From a virus, in the IMG/VR virus record IMGVR_UViG_3300025000_000022, positions 1 to 52,548 of that record: DNA of 52,548 nucleotides; one strand, 5' to 3'. A program made the translations under genes and the position numbers. Positions within the stretch are counted from its first letter, which is position 1; the number at the start of each line of letters is the position of its first letter. The notes beneath the pieces are model-generated. The model did not search any database, was not told the origin of the DNA, and saw nothing but the letters and a program-made list of their open reading frames with translations. This document shows, piece after piece, positions 1 to 8,500 of this stretch.

Positions 1-61
1 CTAAAGGATAGTCGTTGAACCTTTCTCTAATATATTAGAGACTTGGCTGCGGATTACTCAA
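1..61. repeat. 61-bp direct repeat with the other window end
   Basis: Bases 1-61 are identical to 52488-52548. Both copies lie in the P6-P7 region of family-1 group I introns, one in beta-prime and one in beta. The identity is explained by intron copies, and a length equal to an assembly k-mer would be the expected break. It is not evidence for a circular molecule; see the finding on frames. Confidence 0.9.
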
Positions 62-149
62 TCTTTTAATATATTAAAAGCTCTAAGAGCTTCCCCGACA
101 ATTAAAGAAGATTCATATATATGTCACCACATATATGGGCATTTAGTTT
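1..149 (-). ncRNA. Group I intron B in beta-prime gene (5' part, runs off the window)
   Basis: Minus-strand sequence starting right after GGT of the micro-exon at 150-158. It holds the group I core elements of the other family-1 introns here: AATTGTCGGGGAAGC, then AATCCGCAGCCAAG, a small hairpin, and GTTCAACGACTATCC (the R/P7 element), where the window ends. Its first ~110 nt are almost identical to intron D at 51306-52079. The 3' half is outside the window. It must rejoin a beta-prime exon starting with Asp to complete the catalytic DxDGD motif. Confidence 0.85.
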
Positions 150-158
150 ACCATCATA
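150..158 (-). CDS. RNA polymerase beta-prime, micro-exon encoding Tyr-Asp-Gly
   Basis: Nine bases, TATGATGGT on the minus strand, lie between intron A (159-533) and intron B (1-149). The previous exon ends in Gly-Gly-Asp in phase 0, and the beta-prime family has the magnesium-binding motif NADFDGD here (GGDYDGD-like in jumbo phages as I recall). Splicing GGGGAT to TATGATGGT restores D-Y-D-G, leaving the last Asp to the next exon outside the window. Support for the joint: intron A start can pair GGGGAU with GUCCCC (P1, U.G at the splice) and the six bases just upstream of GUCCCC (AUCAUG) with the exon start UAUGAU (P10). Odd point: intron A would end in A, not the usual G. Confidence 0.75.
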
Positions 159-533
159 TATTTTACCTATATTTTCATATAGAATGGACTATCTTATCAC
201 CATACAGATAATAGAAAGTATTATCTGATTAGGGTCCTGTGCTTCCCAACCAGCCCGCAAACTGGTTAGTACCTCTAATCACTTATATTATATAAGTTTT
301 CAATTAGTCTCTATATTCCTATGAATTAAGATTAATTCATAAAAACACGGTATTACCAAGCTAACCATATTTCAGGTCCTTAGGGTCTCTTACGAAGCAT
401 ATTCGTCGGCTGTCAAATACCGCTTATTTCCGCTTCTACCGTTAGCAAGAGTTAAACTCTCACACCGCTTGTTAGGCGTTCACAGGATTTTTTACTATGC
501 CGTTTCCAACATAGGGGGACCATGATTGATCAA
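159..533 (-). ncRNA. Group I intron A in beta-prime gene (second, unrelated family)
   Basis: 375 nt on the minus strand between GAT of exon 2 and the micro-exon. Its core differs from the other introns of the window, so it is a separate lineage. The P7 partners are visible as GAGACTA (around 305-311) and GATAGTC (around 187-193). The start holds a P1/P10 guide: GUCCCC pairs with exon GGGGAU, and the six bases just before it pair with UAUGAU of the next exon. It has no ORF. The reading frame through it meets a stop after 12 codons. Subgroup not assigned. Confidence 0.8.
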
Positions 534-1218
534 ATCCCCACCGAGACCTGTTAAATACAGGTTTGACATTGTTACTGTATCAGCAAAGGCAACAGAAACT
601 TTATCTTTAGGCATTTTAATATATATTTTAGGGTAGTGCTCATATACCCTAGAACCAACAAACATAGGTATAGTTTCATGTGTTGATAAAACATGTATTT
701 TATTAGGAAAGGTACCGAAGTAATCTAAAACAGGGTATCTTGTTATATATACATGTTTATCAGAAGTAATTTCAACTGCTGCTTGATATAAAATATCACA
801 CCACGTAGCAGGTCTTTGAACTAAAGGTGATTCTGTTTCAGGAACACCTTTAATAAATTCTCTACCAATAAAGCTTAAATAAATATTTTTATCATATTTA
901 GGATCATCTACCGGTAATTTAATTTTTTCAAATCTATCACCATAACTAGATATAAATCTATTAATTTGTTTCTCAATATATTCATCATTAAAATATAATT
1001 CAGGAGATTTTAATTTAACATAAATAATTTCTTCTGTCTTTAATCTAACGGGATATTTCATATAAAGTCGTTCTAATTCTCTTTGAAAAAATCTTTTTAC
1101 CCATGAAATCATATATGGTGTACATAATGAACAGCATTGTGATAAGGGAATACCACAATTATAAAAATCAACTTTCATTTCTTCTGATTTATTTGCTTTG
1201 AATATTGGTGCTGAAATT
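534..1218 (-). CDS. RNA polymerase beta-prime subunit N-terminal half, exon 2
   Basis: 228 codons plus one base completing a Val codon with exon 1. The spliced protein runs RSV-ISAP-IFKANKSEE-MKVDFYNCGIPLSQ, parallel to the beta-prime segment after [14 protein letters not shown] (E. coli GRSVITVGPYLRLHQCGLP). The exon ends with DTVTMSNLYLTGLGGD, directly before the catalytic DxDGD loop. Phase and length fit only if the intron borders are at 1219 and 533, which supports them. An ATG at 1178 opens the unspliced frame but has no ribosome site, so it is not a gene start. It acts in phage transcription as part of a multisubunit polymerase whose beta-prime and beta are each expected to be split in two in this phage group. 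Confidence 0.88.
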
Positions 1219-1596
1219 CGTTGTATTCACATAGATCGTTAATCTATGCAGTTCTCTTATGAACTTCCCTAGTTTTCACTAGGATACTAGACTATATCTT
1301 CATCATTTGATGGTTCCCTGTTTCGATTTAAGGGATTCTCACCCACTCACTTAAGCCCTACTCTACTCACTTTATTTACCAATATTTATTTTAATGGTAA
1401 ACAAGTTTTTGATAGTCGTTGAACTTTATTCCTCAATAATATTATAGGAATCTTAGCTGCGGATAACCCAATCTATTACCTTGTTACCATATCTAAGGCA
1501 TTACCCTTCGCCACTAATATATTACTATATTAGTTTGGTAGTAAGAGATTTAAAAGGCTTCCCCGACAATTAAAGAATCACGTGCATTGTAATTTT
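1219..1596 (-). ncRNA. Group I intron C in beta-prime gene
   Basis: 378 nt on the minus strand, family 1. Elements in order: AATTGTCGGGGAAGC, TTGGGTTATCCGCAGC, GTTCAACGACTATC, and GAAGATATAGTC (plus positions 1290-1301), then a terminal hairpin and a 3' end in G. The 5' exon ends AGTGT, and GUGU can pair with GCAC in the intron (P1, with U.G at the splice). Removing it joins GT|A ATT and continues the beta-prime alignment in frame. No ORF inside. Confidence 0.88.
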
Positions 1597-2315
1597 ACAC
1601 TCCTAACACCAAAATCTATTGATTTACCTAATAATGATTTACGAATCAATCCTTGTTTCTTTTCTATCTTACCTTTAAGTAAATCATAAATTTCAACAAG
1701 AGTTTCTTGAATTTTAGATTTAGTTGTATTTAAAACAAAATCAAAACTATTGCTGTTATTTAACATGGAAGCAAATCTAATTAATTTAGCATATTTATCA
1801 TTAATTTCATGATGAGATACTCTTCCTTCAGATGCAAATTGTAAATTCACATCTCTAAAAAAAGCAGGCATAACAACCCAATATTTAGTAAATAAAACAT
1901 CTTTTCCATATGAATCTAAAACAGAAATTCTTTCATTTCTCATCATACTATTATTTCTTTTAAAATTAAATTTATCCCAATTTTTATATAAGAATTCTAT
2001 TCCACTTTCACCATTTTCATCTTCAATTAATTCTCCATCTTTGATTATAAAATTTACATTACCATAAACAGCAGATTCAAATTTCCTATTCATTCTTTTT
2101 AATGTCTTAAATATAAAAGGATGTAAAAAATGTCCATGTAAATCTATATAAGCATATGTTTCTTTTCTATCTCTAGCAGAAACTCCAAATATATCTGTTG
2201 ACAATAATCCATCAACAGTTGGAATATTCCCTTTTTCAAATAGAATTAAATTAGTTACTTCTCTTAGATTATTCACTTCAATAAATTTTTTAGTATCATA
2301 TAATTCTATTTGCAT
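1597..2315 (-). CDS. RNA polymerase beta-prime subunit N-terminal half, exon 1 (gene start)
   Basis: 239 codons plus two bases. Recognised by the late part: VVMPAFFRDVNLQFASEGRV resembles the beta-prime segment around PVLPPDLRPL, and KKQGLIRKSLLGKSIDFGVRSV matches the family signature [22 protein letters not shown] (lid/rudder region). The ATG at 2315 follows GAGAGGAG and overlaps the end of the upstream 126-codon gene by 10 bases, so translation is probably coupled. Without splicing the frame ends after six intron codons. Product: N-terminal half of beta-prime, probably joined with separately encoded beta-prime C, beta N and beta C chains. Whether it is the virion or non-virion enzyme cannot be decided here. 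Confidence 0.9.
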
Positions 2316-2686
2316 CCATATAACAACTCCTCTCTTAATATATTATTATTTTCTATTGTTATATTGATATTTTTAATACCTTTTATAACATTGAAAATAA
2401 AATAATCTTTGTATTTAAAACTAGATTTACTATTAACTTCATTATTGAATGTATTAAAAAATTTATCTCTTTCTTTTTTTGTTTTAAATGAAATATATAT
2501 ATATAATTTTGTTGACTCTTCTTGACATTTAATATCTAGTATATTCTTTAAGCTAATATTGTCTATAATATAATAAAAATATTTGAATTTCTCATAATGT
2601 CTATTAATAATATTTTCAAATAATGAACAATCAGCCAACTCATTACGAGTAAGCTGATTGAATACATAGATAATGTCATTTAACAT
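2306..2686 (-). CDS. Hypothetical protein, 126 aa, coupled to beta-prime
   Basis: ATG at 2686. The 3' end overlaps the beta-prime start by 10 bases. The sequence is mixed alpha/beta (YIYISFKTKKERDKFF, then INITIENNN) with no motif I recognise and no signal or membrane segment. It lies between the baseplate genes and beta-prime on one minus-strand transcript that probably starts before 4903. Confidence 0.7.
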   Translation of the reverse strand: MLNDIIYVFNQLTRNELADCSLFENIINRHYEKFKYFYYIIDNISLKNILDIKCQEESTKLYIYISFKTKKERDKFFNTFNNEVNSKSSFKYKDYFIFNVIKGIKNINITIENNNILREELLYGCK

Positions 2687-2732
2687 AATACCAATAAACC
2701 CCTTTCAAAAGGTTTATATCAACAGGATGGGG

Positions 2733-2942
2733 TTATTTTCTTAAGAGCATTTGTCGAGCTTGTTCTTGTTTCATTTTAGCAGCTTCGACTTCTCTTTCTT
2801 TTTCAATTTCTTCTTTTTCTTTTTTTAACCTTTTAACTCTAGTGTCTCTTAATAAAAGGGCTTCTTTATATGACATACCATATTTAATATAATCAGTATC
2901 AAGTTGCCCTTTAAATAATTCTAACATCTCATCAAGAAACAC
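2733..2942 (-). CDS. Small charged helical protein, 69 aa
   Basis: GTG start at 2942, 11 bases after the stop of the Zn-ribbon gene; no clear ribosome site, so coupling is likely. The second half is one long charged helix (RVKRLKKEKEEIEKEREVEAAKMK), probably a coiled coil. Position directly after a putative baseplate-assembly gene suggests a small tail-assembly partner; this is inference from context only. Confidence 0.65.
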   Translation of the reverse strand: MFLDEMLELFKGQLDTDYIKYGMSYKEALLLRDTRVKRLKKEKEEIEKEREVEAAKMKQEQARQMLLRK

Positions 2943-2953
2943 ATAGAATTGTT

Positions 2954-4465
2954 CTATTCTATTTTGGTAGTCATCGCCTGTTGATATTTGAGAAAAAGTA
3001 TTTCTTCTAATTCCATATTAACTGTATTGTTATGGTGTTTACAATTAGGACATGTTATATCCATTAAACCAAATTCAAACCCATCCATAAATGAATCAGC
3101 TTGTTTGCTTAATATTAAAATATCCGTATTCCCTAAAGAAAATATAATTTTAGTTATATCTGTAACTGAATCAAATTCAAAGTATTCATCTAATGTACTA
3201 TCATCAGGAATAAAAATCTTATTAACAACTGATGATAAAACAGATGCTTGATTATATTTACTATCTTTATTATCAGATAATTCTTTAATAGATTTATTAA
3301 TATAATCATATACTGATTGAATATACATTTGGGCAATAAATTTACTTTCAGGTAATCTAATAGATTTAATTTGAGAAAAAGCACTATTTTTATGTTTATT
3401 TTTAGCTGTTTCTAAACTAAGGGAAGAATCAACAATAGAAGCCACCTCTAATTTGAGTTTTTCACTCATTTTTTCAGCTCTAATTAAAGATTTAATAGAA
3501 TATCTATGCTCAAAATCTTTATCACATTTTTCACATTTTAGTGGAATAATATCATCATTTGGATATGTTGCACATAAAATACCATAAATAAACATATTAT
3601 AATCTAATGCAGCAGTTTTTATTAGAAAATCCTCATAAGATAATTTACCAATACTTGTTGACTCAACTTTACTATGAATCAATGACCATTTTGTTTGAGC
3701 ATCAACAAGAGCATTTTTAGTATCAGCCATTAAAGACATTAATTCATATGCTGAACAACCCTTCATCATAGCGGTATAACCAGAATTTACTGCTACAATT
3801 GGTGTTGTATGGATATTGACAAATTTCTTAAGTATTGTATCAATTTTACCTTTTTTCTTTTTAGTTTTAAGAATTTGTAAGTCAATAGTTTCAATTTCTT
3901 CGAGTTTAATTTTCTTTACTTTTTCTAATTTTTCTCTTTCTTCCTCAGTAAAGTTAATAATACTACCCATACCTGTTTTATCAATAATGACAACAGCTTC
4001 AGAATAAATTCTATTAAATTCATCTTCCGTCATCCCATCAGATTTTTCTTCTTCATTCTCATCATCAACTGACTCTTGTTTATTTTTAATTTCTTCTTTA
4101 ACTTCATTAATAGTTTCATCATATTCTTTCATATATTCATCTAGATTGTTTAGGGTATCAGGTAATAATCCTGGACTTATTGGTTTATTGGGAACTTCTT
4201 CTCTAATATCACCTTTATCAATTAATAATCCAGGACCAATATATTCATTATTTTCTACTTGAATATTGTTTGATAGATTTATAGAATCAGTTGGTAAAAT
4301 AGGTTCACTATTTTTTTCAGATTCATTAGTTCCTATATTTTTCATCCAATCATTTCCAACAACTTTAGTTAATTCATCTGTAGAGTCTTCTTGTTTTAAA
4401 TTATTTTGATTCTCTTTAACAATTGACTTTAAATCAATACCATCATCAAATTTAATTTCATCCAT
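2954..4465 (-). CDS. Zn-ribbon protein, putative baseplate hub assembly factor
   Basis: 503 aa, ATG at 4465 after AAGGAGGAAGG. The first ~150 residues are acidic and low complexity (NEVKEEIKNKQESVDDENEEEK), likely disordered. The C-terminal half carries two CxxC pairs: CEKC near residue 310 and CPNC near 475, giving one possible four-Cys zinc site. Large myophages have T4 gp26/gp51-like hub assembly proteins with such CxxC pairs next to gp25, and the gp25-like gene is immediately upstream here. The role is inferred from this pattern and context; sequence identity to gp26 is not visible. Confidence 0.7.
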   Translation of the reverse strand: MDEIKFDDGIDLKSIVKENQNNLKQEDSTDELTKVVGNDWMKNIGTNESEKNSEPILPTDSINLSNNIQVENNEYIGPGLLIDKGDIREEVPNKPISPGLLPDTLNNLDEYMKEYDETINEVKEEIKNKQESVDDENEEEKSDGMTEDEFNRIYSEAVVIIDKTGMGSIINFTEEEREKLEKVKKIKLEEIETIDLQILKTKKKKGKIDTILKKFVNIHTTPIVAVNSGYTAMMKGCSAYELMSLMADTKNALVDAQTKWSLIHSKVESTSIGKLSYEDFLIKTAALDYNMFIYGILCATYPNDDIIPLKCEKCDKDFEHRYSIKSLIRAEKMSEKLKLEVASIVDSSLSLETAKNKHKNSAFSQIKSIRLPESKFIAQMYIQSVYDYINKSIKELSDNKDSKYNQASVLSSVVNKIFIPDDSTLDEYFEFDSVTDITKIIFSLGNTDILILSKQADSFMDGFEFGLMDITCPNCKHHNNTVNMELEEILFLKYQQAMTTKIE

Positions 4466-4483
4466 TTTATTACCTTCCTCCTT

Positions 4484-4903
4484 TTATATATTATTAATAC
4501 CTTCTTCAATATTATAATTAAAGAGTATATCACCAGAGTTATTTTTAGTAAAACCGAGAAGTAATGTAGTATTATCTGTTAATATTGGGATAGAAACCAT
4601 TAAAATACCTTGGCCTTTATAATCAGCAACAAATACTTTTACTTCACCCATATTTAAATAAGGTATTAAAGCTGGACATTGTTTATATATATTTTCTTTA
4701 AGACCATCAACATCAATACCATCTTCAAGATTATATAGATACTGTTTTATATTTATACCTATATGTGGTAAACTTGGTATATTACCAGGTCTCATAAAAA
4801 ATAAATTAATTATAATTTGAGCAATTGATTGATTAATACTAAGAACTCTTTGTCTTTGAAAATTATCTAATCCGAAATCAACTTCCTTTTTAAAATTAGC
4901 CAT
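4484..4903 (-). CDS. gp25-like baseplate wedge protein
   Basis: 139 aa, close to T4 gp25 length (132). ATG at 4903 after AAGGTGGTGG. The signature is QSIAQIIINLFFMRPGNIPSLPHIGINIKQYL, the family pattern of a helix, then a turn with PGE/PGN and a Pro- and Gly-rich strand. gp25 is a core wedge protein at the sheath-baseplate junction of contractile tails, so this marks the phage as a myovirus. First gene of the leftward block ending in beta-prime. A one-mismatch AACA-N6-TA box lies at 4944-4955. Confidence 0.75.
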   Translation of the reverse strand: MANFKKEVDFGLDNFQRQRVLSINQSIAQIIINLFFMRPGNIPSLPHIGINIKQYLYNLEDGIDVDGLKENIYKQCPALIPYLNMGEVKVFVADYKGQGILMVSIPILTDNTTLLLGFTKNNSGDILFNYNIEEGINNI

Positions 4904-4943
4904 AATATATAAAAACCACCACCTTAAAATAATAAATGAATAT

Positions 4944-4955
4944 TAATGAAATGTA
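4944..4955 (-). promoter_or_regulatory. Putative late-type promoter box, one mismatch (TACA-N6-TA)
   Basis: Minus strand TACATTTCATTA, 41 bp before the gp25-like start codon. Weak member of the AACA-N6-TA set. Confidence 0.35.
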
Positions 4956-4982
4956 TTATAAGTAAATTAATAATATCTATAA

Positions 4983-4994
4983 AACAATAATTTA
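4983..4994 (+). promoter_or_regulatory. Putative late-type promoter box AACA-N6-TA
   Basis: AACAATAATTTA, 25 bp before the ATG at 5019. Same box as before most virion genes in this window. Confidence 0.55.
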
Positions 4995-5018
4995 AAAAAA
5001 TATAAAGGAGTGACTAAA

Positions 5019-5411
5019 ATGAATCAATTAGTAGAAATTTTATCTATATTGTCAGTGTTATCAGTTTTAATATTAGCTATAGTTCTTTTTCATCCAAATA
5101 ATAAAAAACAAAATATTATCAATAATATTCAAGATTTAGATATTTTAATGAATATTATTGATAATACTATAAAAAGAATATTTTTAGAAAAATATAAATT
5201 AGAATATGAATTAAAAGATATGAGGATGATTTATGATTTTAAAAAAGATTTAAATGAATTAGTATATAAAGTTGTAATGTCATTCAATAAACCTTTTATG
5301 AAAAGTCTTCAATATTATTATACTGAAACTTATATAATAAGTTATATAACTAAAACTATTGAAATGATGTTAATGGACTTTATAAAAGAAAAAAAATTAA
5401 AATTCAAGTAG
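5019..5411 (+). CDS. Small membrane-anchored protein
   Basis: 130 aa from the ATG at 5019, chosen over a GTG at 5010 because AAAGGAG at 5004-5010 then has a normal spacing of 8. Residues 5-25 (LVEILSILSVLSVLILAIVLFH) form one membrane helix at the N terminus. The rest is helical and charged, probably cytoplasmic. Followed by a strong terminator, so it is a single-gene unit. No family recognised. Confidence 0.75.
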   Translation: MNQLVEILSILSVLSVLILAIVLFHPNNKKQNIINNIQDLDILMNIIDNTIKRIFLEKYKLEYELKDMRMIYDFKKDLNELVYKVVMSFNKPFMKSLQYYYTETYIISYITKTIEMMLMDFIKEKKLKFK

Positions 5412-5438
5412 ATATAATAATCTACTTGAATTTTTTTT
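5401..5438 (+). terminator. Rho-independent terminator
   Basis: Perfect 12-bp stem (5401-5412 with 5421-5432), 8-base loop, then a T run. It ends the membrane-protein gene; the stem starts inside its last codons. Confidence 0.9.
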
Positions 5439-5465
5439 ATTTATTTATATTTTGTATATATAAGT

Positions 5466-5477
5466 AACAATTAATTA
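5466..5477 (+). promoter_or_regulatory. Putative late-type promoter box AACA-N6-TA
   Basis: AACAATTAATTA, 29 bp before the chosen start of the multi-enzyme gene. Confidence 0.55.
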
Positions 5478-5506
5478 ATAGAGTAATAGAAAGGTTGTGT
5501 TTAAAA

Positions 5507-8500
5507 TTGATTAAGTGTATTATATGTAATGACAAATTTAATCATATTGAAGACTTGTATGAACATTTTGAAGATGAACATAATGAAAGTATACCTAAAA
5601 ATTTCACTCCAGCTCAATATATATATTTTTTAAAAACAGGTAAAGATAAAGGTAAATGTATTGTATGTAAAAGACCAACTAAATGGAATGAAGTTACTAA
5701 TAAATATTTAAGATTTTGCCCATTAATGCAATGCAAAGATAAGTATAGAGAATTATTTAAAGAAAGAATGATTGGTAAGTATGGTAAAATACATTTATTA
5801 AATAGTCCTGAACAACAAAAAAAGATGTTAGCTAATAGAAAGATATCAGGTGAATATATTTGGTCTGATGGAACTAAAAAAACATATACTGGTTCATATG
5901 AATTAGATCTATTAAAATTTTTAGATATATTTTTAAGATTTAGTTCAGAAGATGTAATGACACCATCACCTCATGTATATTATTATGAATATGAAGGTGA
6001 AGAAAAATTTTATATACCCGATGCGTTTATACCATCTTTGAATTTAGAAATAGAGGTAAAAACTGGCAAAGATAATGAAAATAATCATCCTAAGATCCAA
6101 GCTGTAGATAAAGTTAAAGAAAGATTAAAAGATAAAGTGTTAATGAGTCAATCAACCTTTAATTATATAAAGCTTACTAATAAGAATTATGACGCTTTAT
6201 TTGAATTTTTGAAACAAGCTAAAGAAAGATTTATTGAATCAAATGGTGAAGATAATAAACCTATATTTGTTTTAATGGAGTCTTATGAAAATATTATTGA
6301 TGTTGATATCATAATGGAGGTTGAATATCACCGTGCATTAAGAATATTAGGTGATACAAAAGATAAAGAAAAATTAGGACCAAGAGAATTTTATAATAAA
6401 GTAGCTTTTAGATATATTTATAAAGTTGGTAATAAAAATGCTGGATTCATTGAAGTAAAAGTTAAAAAAGGTTACGCTTTCTTTAATATATTCATTAAAG
6501 AAGAATTTCGTGGTAAAGGTATATCACACGCTTTAATGAATGAGGGTCTTGAATTTTGTCATCGTTCTAAAAGAGATATAAATACAATGGTTTTAAATAT
6601 AAAAAAAACTAATAATATTTCTATTAAATTGGCTAAAAAATATGGATTTAAAGAACAAAAAAGTGATAAAGTTAATAAAACTCATATTAGGTTTATTAAA
6701 CTTGTTGGAGAATTTGTTAAAGAATCATTTATAAAAGAAAATAAAGATGAAAAAGCTATTGATCTCAGCTATGATATAAGACCAGATTCTGATTATAATT
6801 CTGAACAATTAAAGATTGGTATAGAAATTGAACAGGAACACACTAAAAATTTAGATAAAGCTAGAATGATTGCTAAAGATCATTTAGATGAAATTCCTGA
6901 TTATTATAGCAGATTAGTTAAAATGGAAAAAGAAGCTGAGGGAGAGAAAGATATTATTAGTAAAGAATCATTTTTTAATGCAGATGAATTAAAAAATATT
7001 AAGATTAAAGTACCTATTATAACTTTCCCAAAAAAAGAATGGAGTAGTATAAAGAAAAGACTTAATTCTGGTAAAGTTGTTTATACTATTCGTGTATATG
7101 TTGAAAGACATAAATATGTAGAAAACAATGTTTATCAAACTGAGTGGGGAACCGCTGTACAAGTTATTAGTGTTAATGAAATAAAAAGTATAAATGAATA
7201 TGAATTTAAAGAATATTTAGATGATGAGATGAAAAAGGATATTGGTGGTGCTAGAAAATTAGAAGTTATAGCTTTAAAGAAAATAAATGATTCATACATC
7301 TCTGAAACATATTATAAAGTTAAAGATTCAAAAATATCTGGTAAAGGTATATTTGCAAATAAAAATGTTGATGTTAATACCAAATTATTAGCTATAAAAA
7401 AAGTTGATAATACTGGTAATCCAGATAAAGATTATGAACGAACTAAAGCCGGTCAATTCGTTAATCATTCAAATAATCCTAATTTAGTATTAGTTCAAGC
7501 TATTAGAAATGGGAAGAAAGTTTATTTCTATAAATCTAAAGATAAAATTAAAAAAGGTGAAGAATTAACTATAGATTATAGACAATTTGATTTTGAGGGT
7601 AAAAGAGATTTTGTAAAAGAATCTTCTTTTATTAAAAATATACCCGATGCTATAAATAAGGAAACAAAAATATATTTTGCAATAACTAAAGATGAGATAA
7701 AATTGGATAAATTAGTTTATACTAGTGATAATAAAAATAAAGTCATTAATATGTCTATAAATAATATGATTAAATCTATTATAGAACAAAAACTAGAAAA
7801 TTTATTAACTCATTATGTTGAAATCCCCGTTTCATCAACTTCAGAAATTAAAATAAATACTAATATAATTTCTGATGATAAATTTGATTTTACATCAATA
7901 GATACTCCTTTTACTATAGATCTAAAAAAATATCCTATACGTGAAATTATTTATGATAACTTAACTGAATCATATAATAATAATTTATATCCTGTATTTA
8001 TACTATTAACTTTTACTAATACTAATATGGCTAAAGCTATTAAGTTTGTTACTGGTGAACCGTATAGTCATGTAAGTATTTCTTTTGATAGTAGTATGAA
8101 TGATATGTATAGCTTTGGTAGAAAATTTAAAGATTCTAATATGACTTTTATTAATGAAGATATAAAAGATGGATTATTTAAAGATGTTATTAAAGATACA
8201 ATTTATTCATTATATGTAATATTTGTTACTAAAGAACAAAAAGAATTAATGATAAATAAATTAGAAGAGTTTAAAAAGAAAAAAGACAAATTAAAATTTA
8301 ATTTTATTGGATTATTTAATATATCTATCGGTAAAGAAACTGACAGACAAAATGAATATTTTTGTAGTCAATTTGTAGCTGAGATATTAAAAGCTTCTAA
8401 TAATGGTATGATTGATAAACATCCTAGTTTATATAAACCATATGATTTTGCTAAACATAAAGAAACTCATTTTGTAACTAAGGGTAAATTAGAAAATTAC

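Noticed and set aside
534-1178. Stand-alone gene starting at the ATG at 1178
   Set aside because: No ribosome site; the protein is an internal part of beta-prime and exon 2 begins upstream at 1218 after splicing.
1-1600. tRNA or rRNA genes in the non-coding ends
   Set aside because: No cloverleaf or CCA-type ends; the conserved elements are those of group I introns.
5507-6250. Separate free-standing endonuclease gene fused by sequencing error to the next domains
   Set aside because: The frame is open without interruption, base use is uniform, and the x-K-E-S spacing runs through the whole protein.
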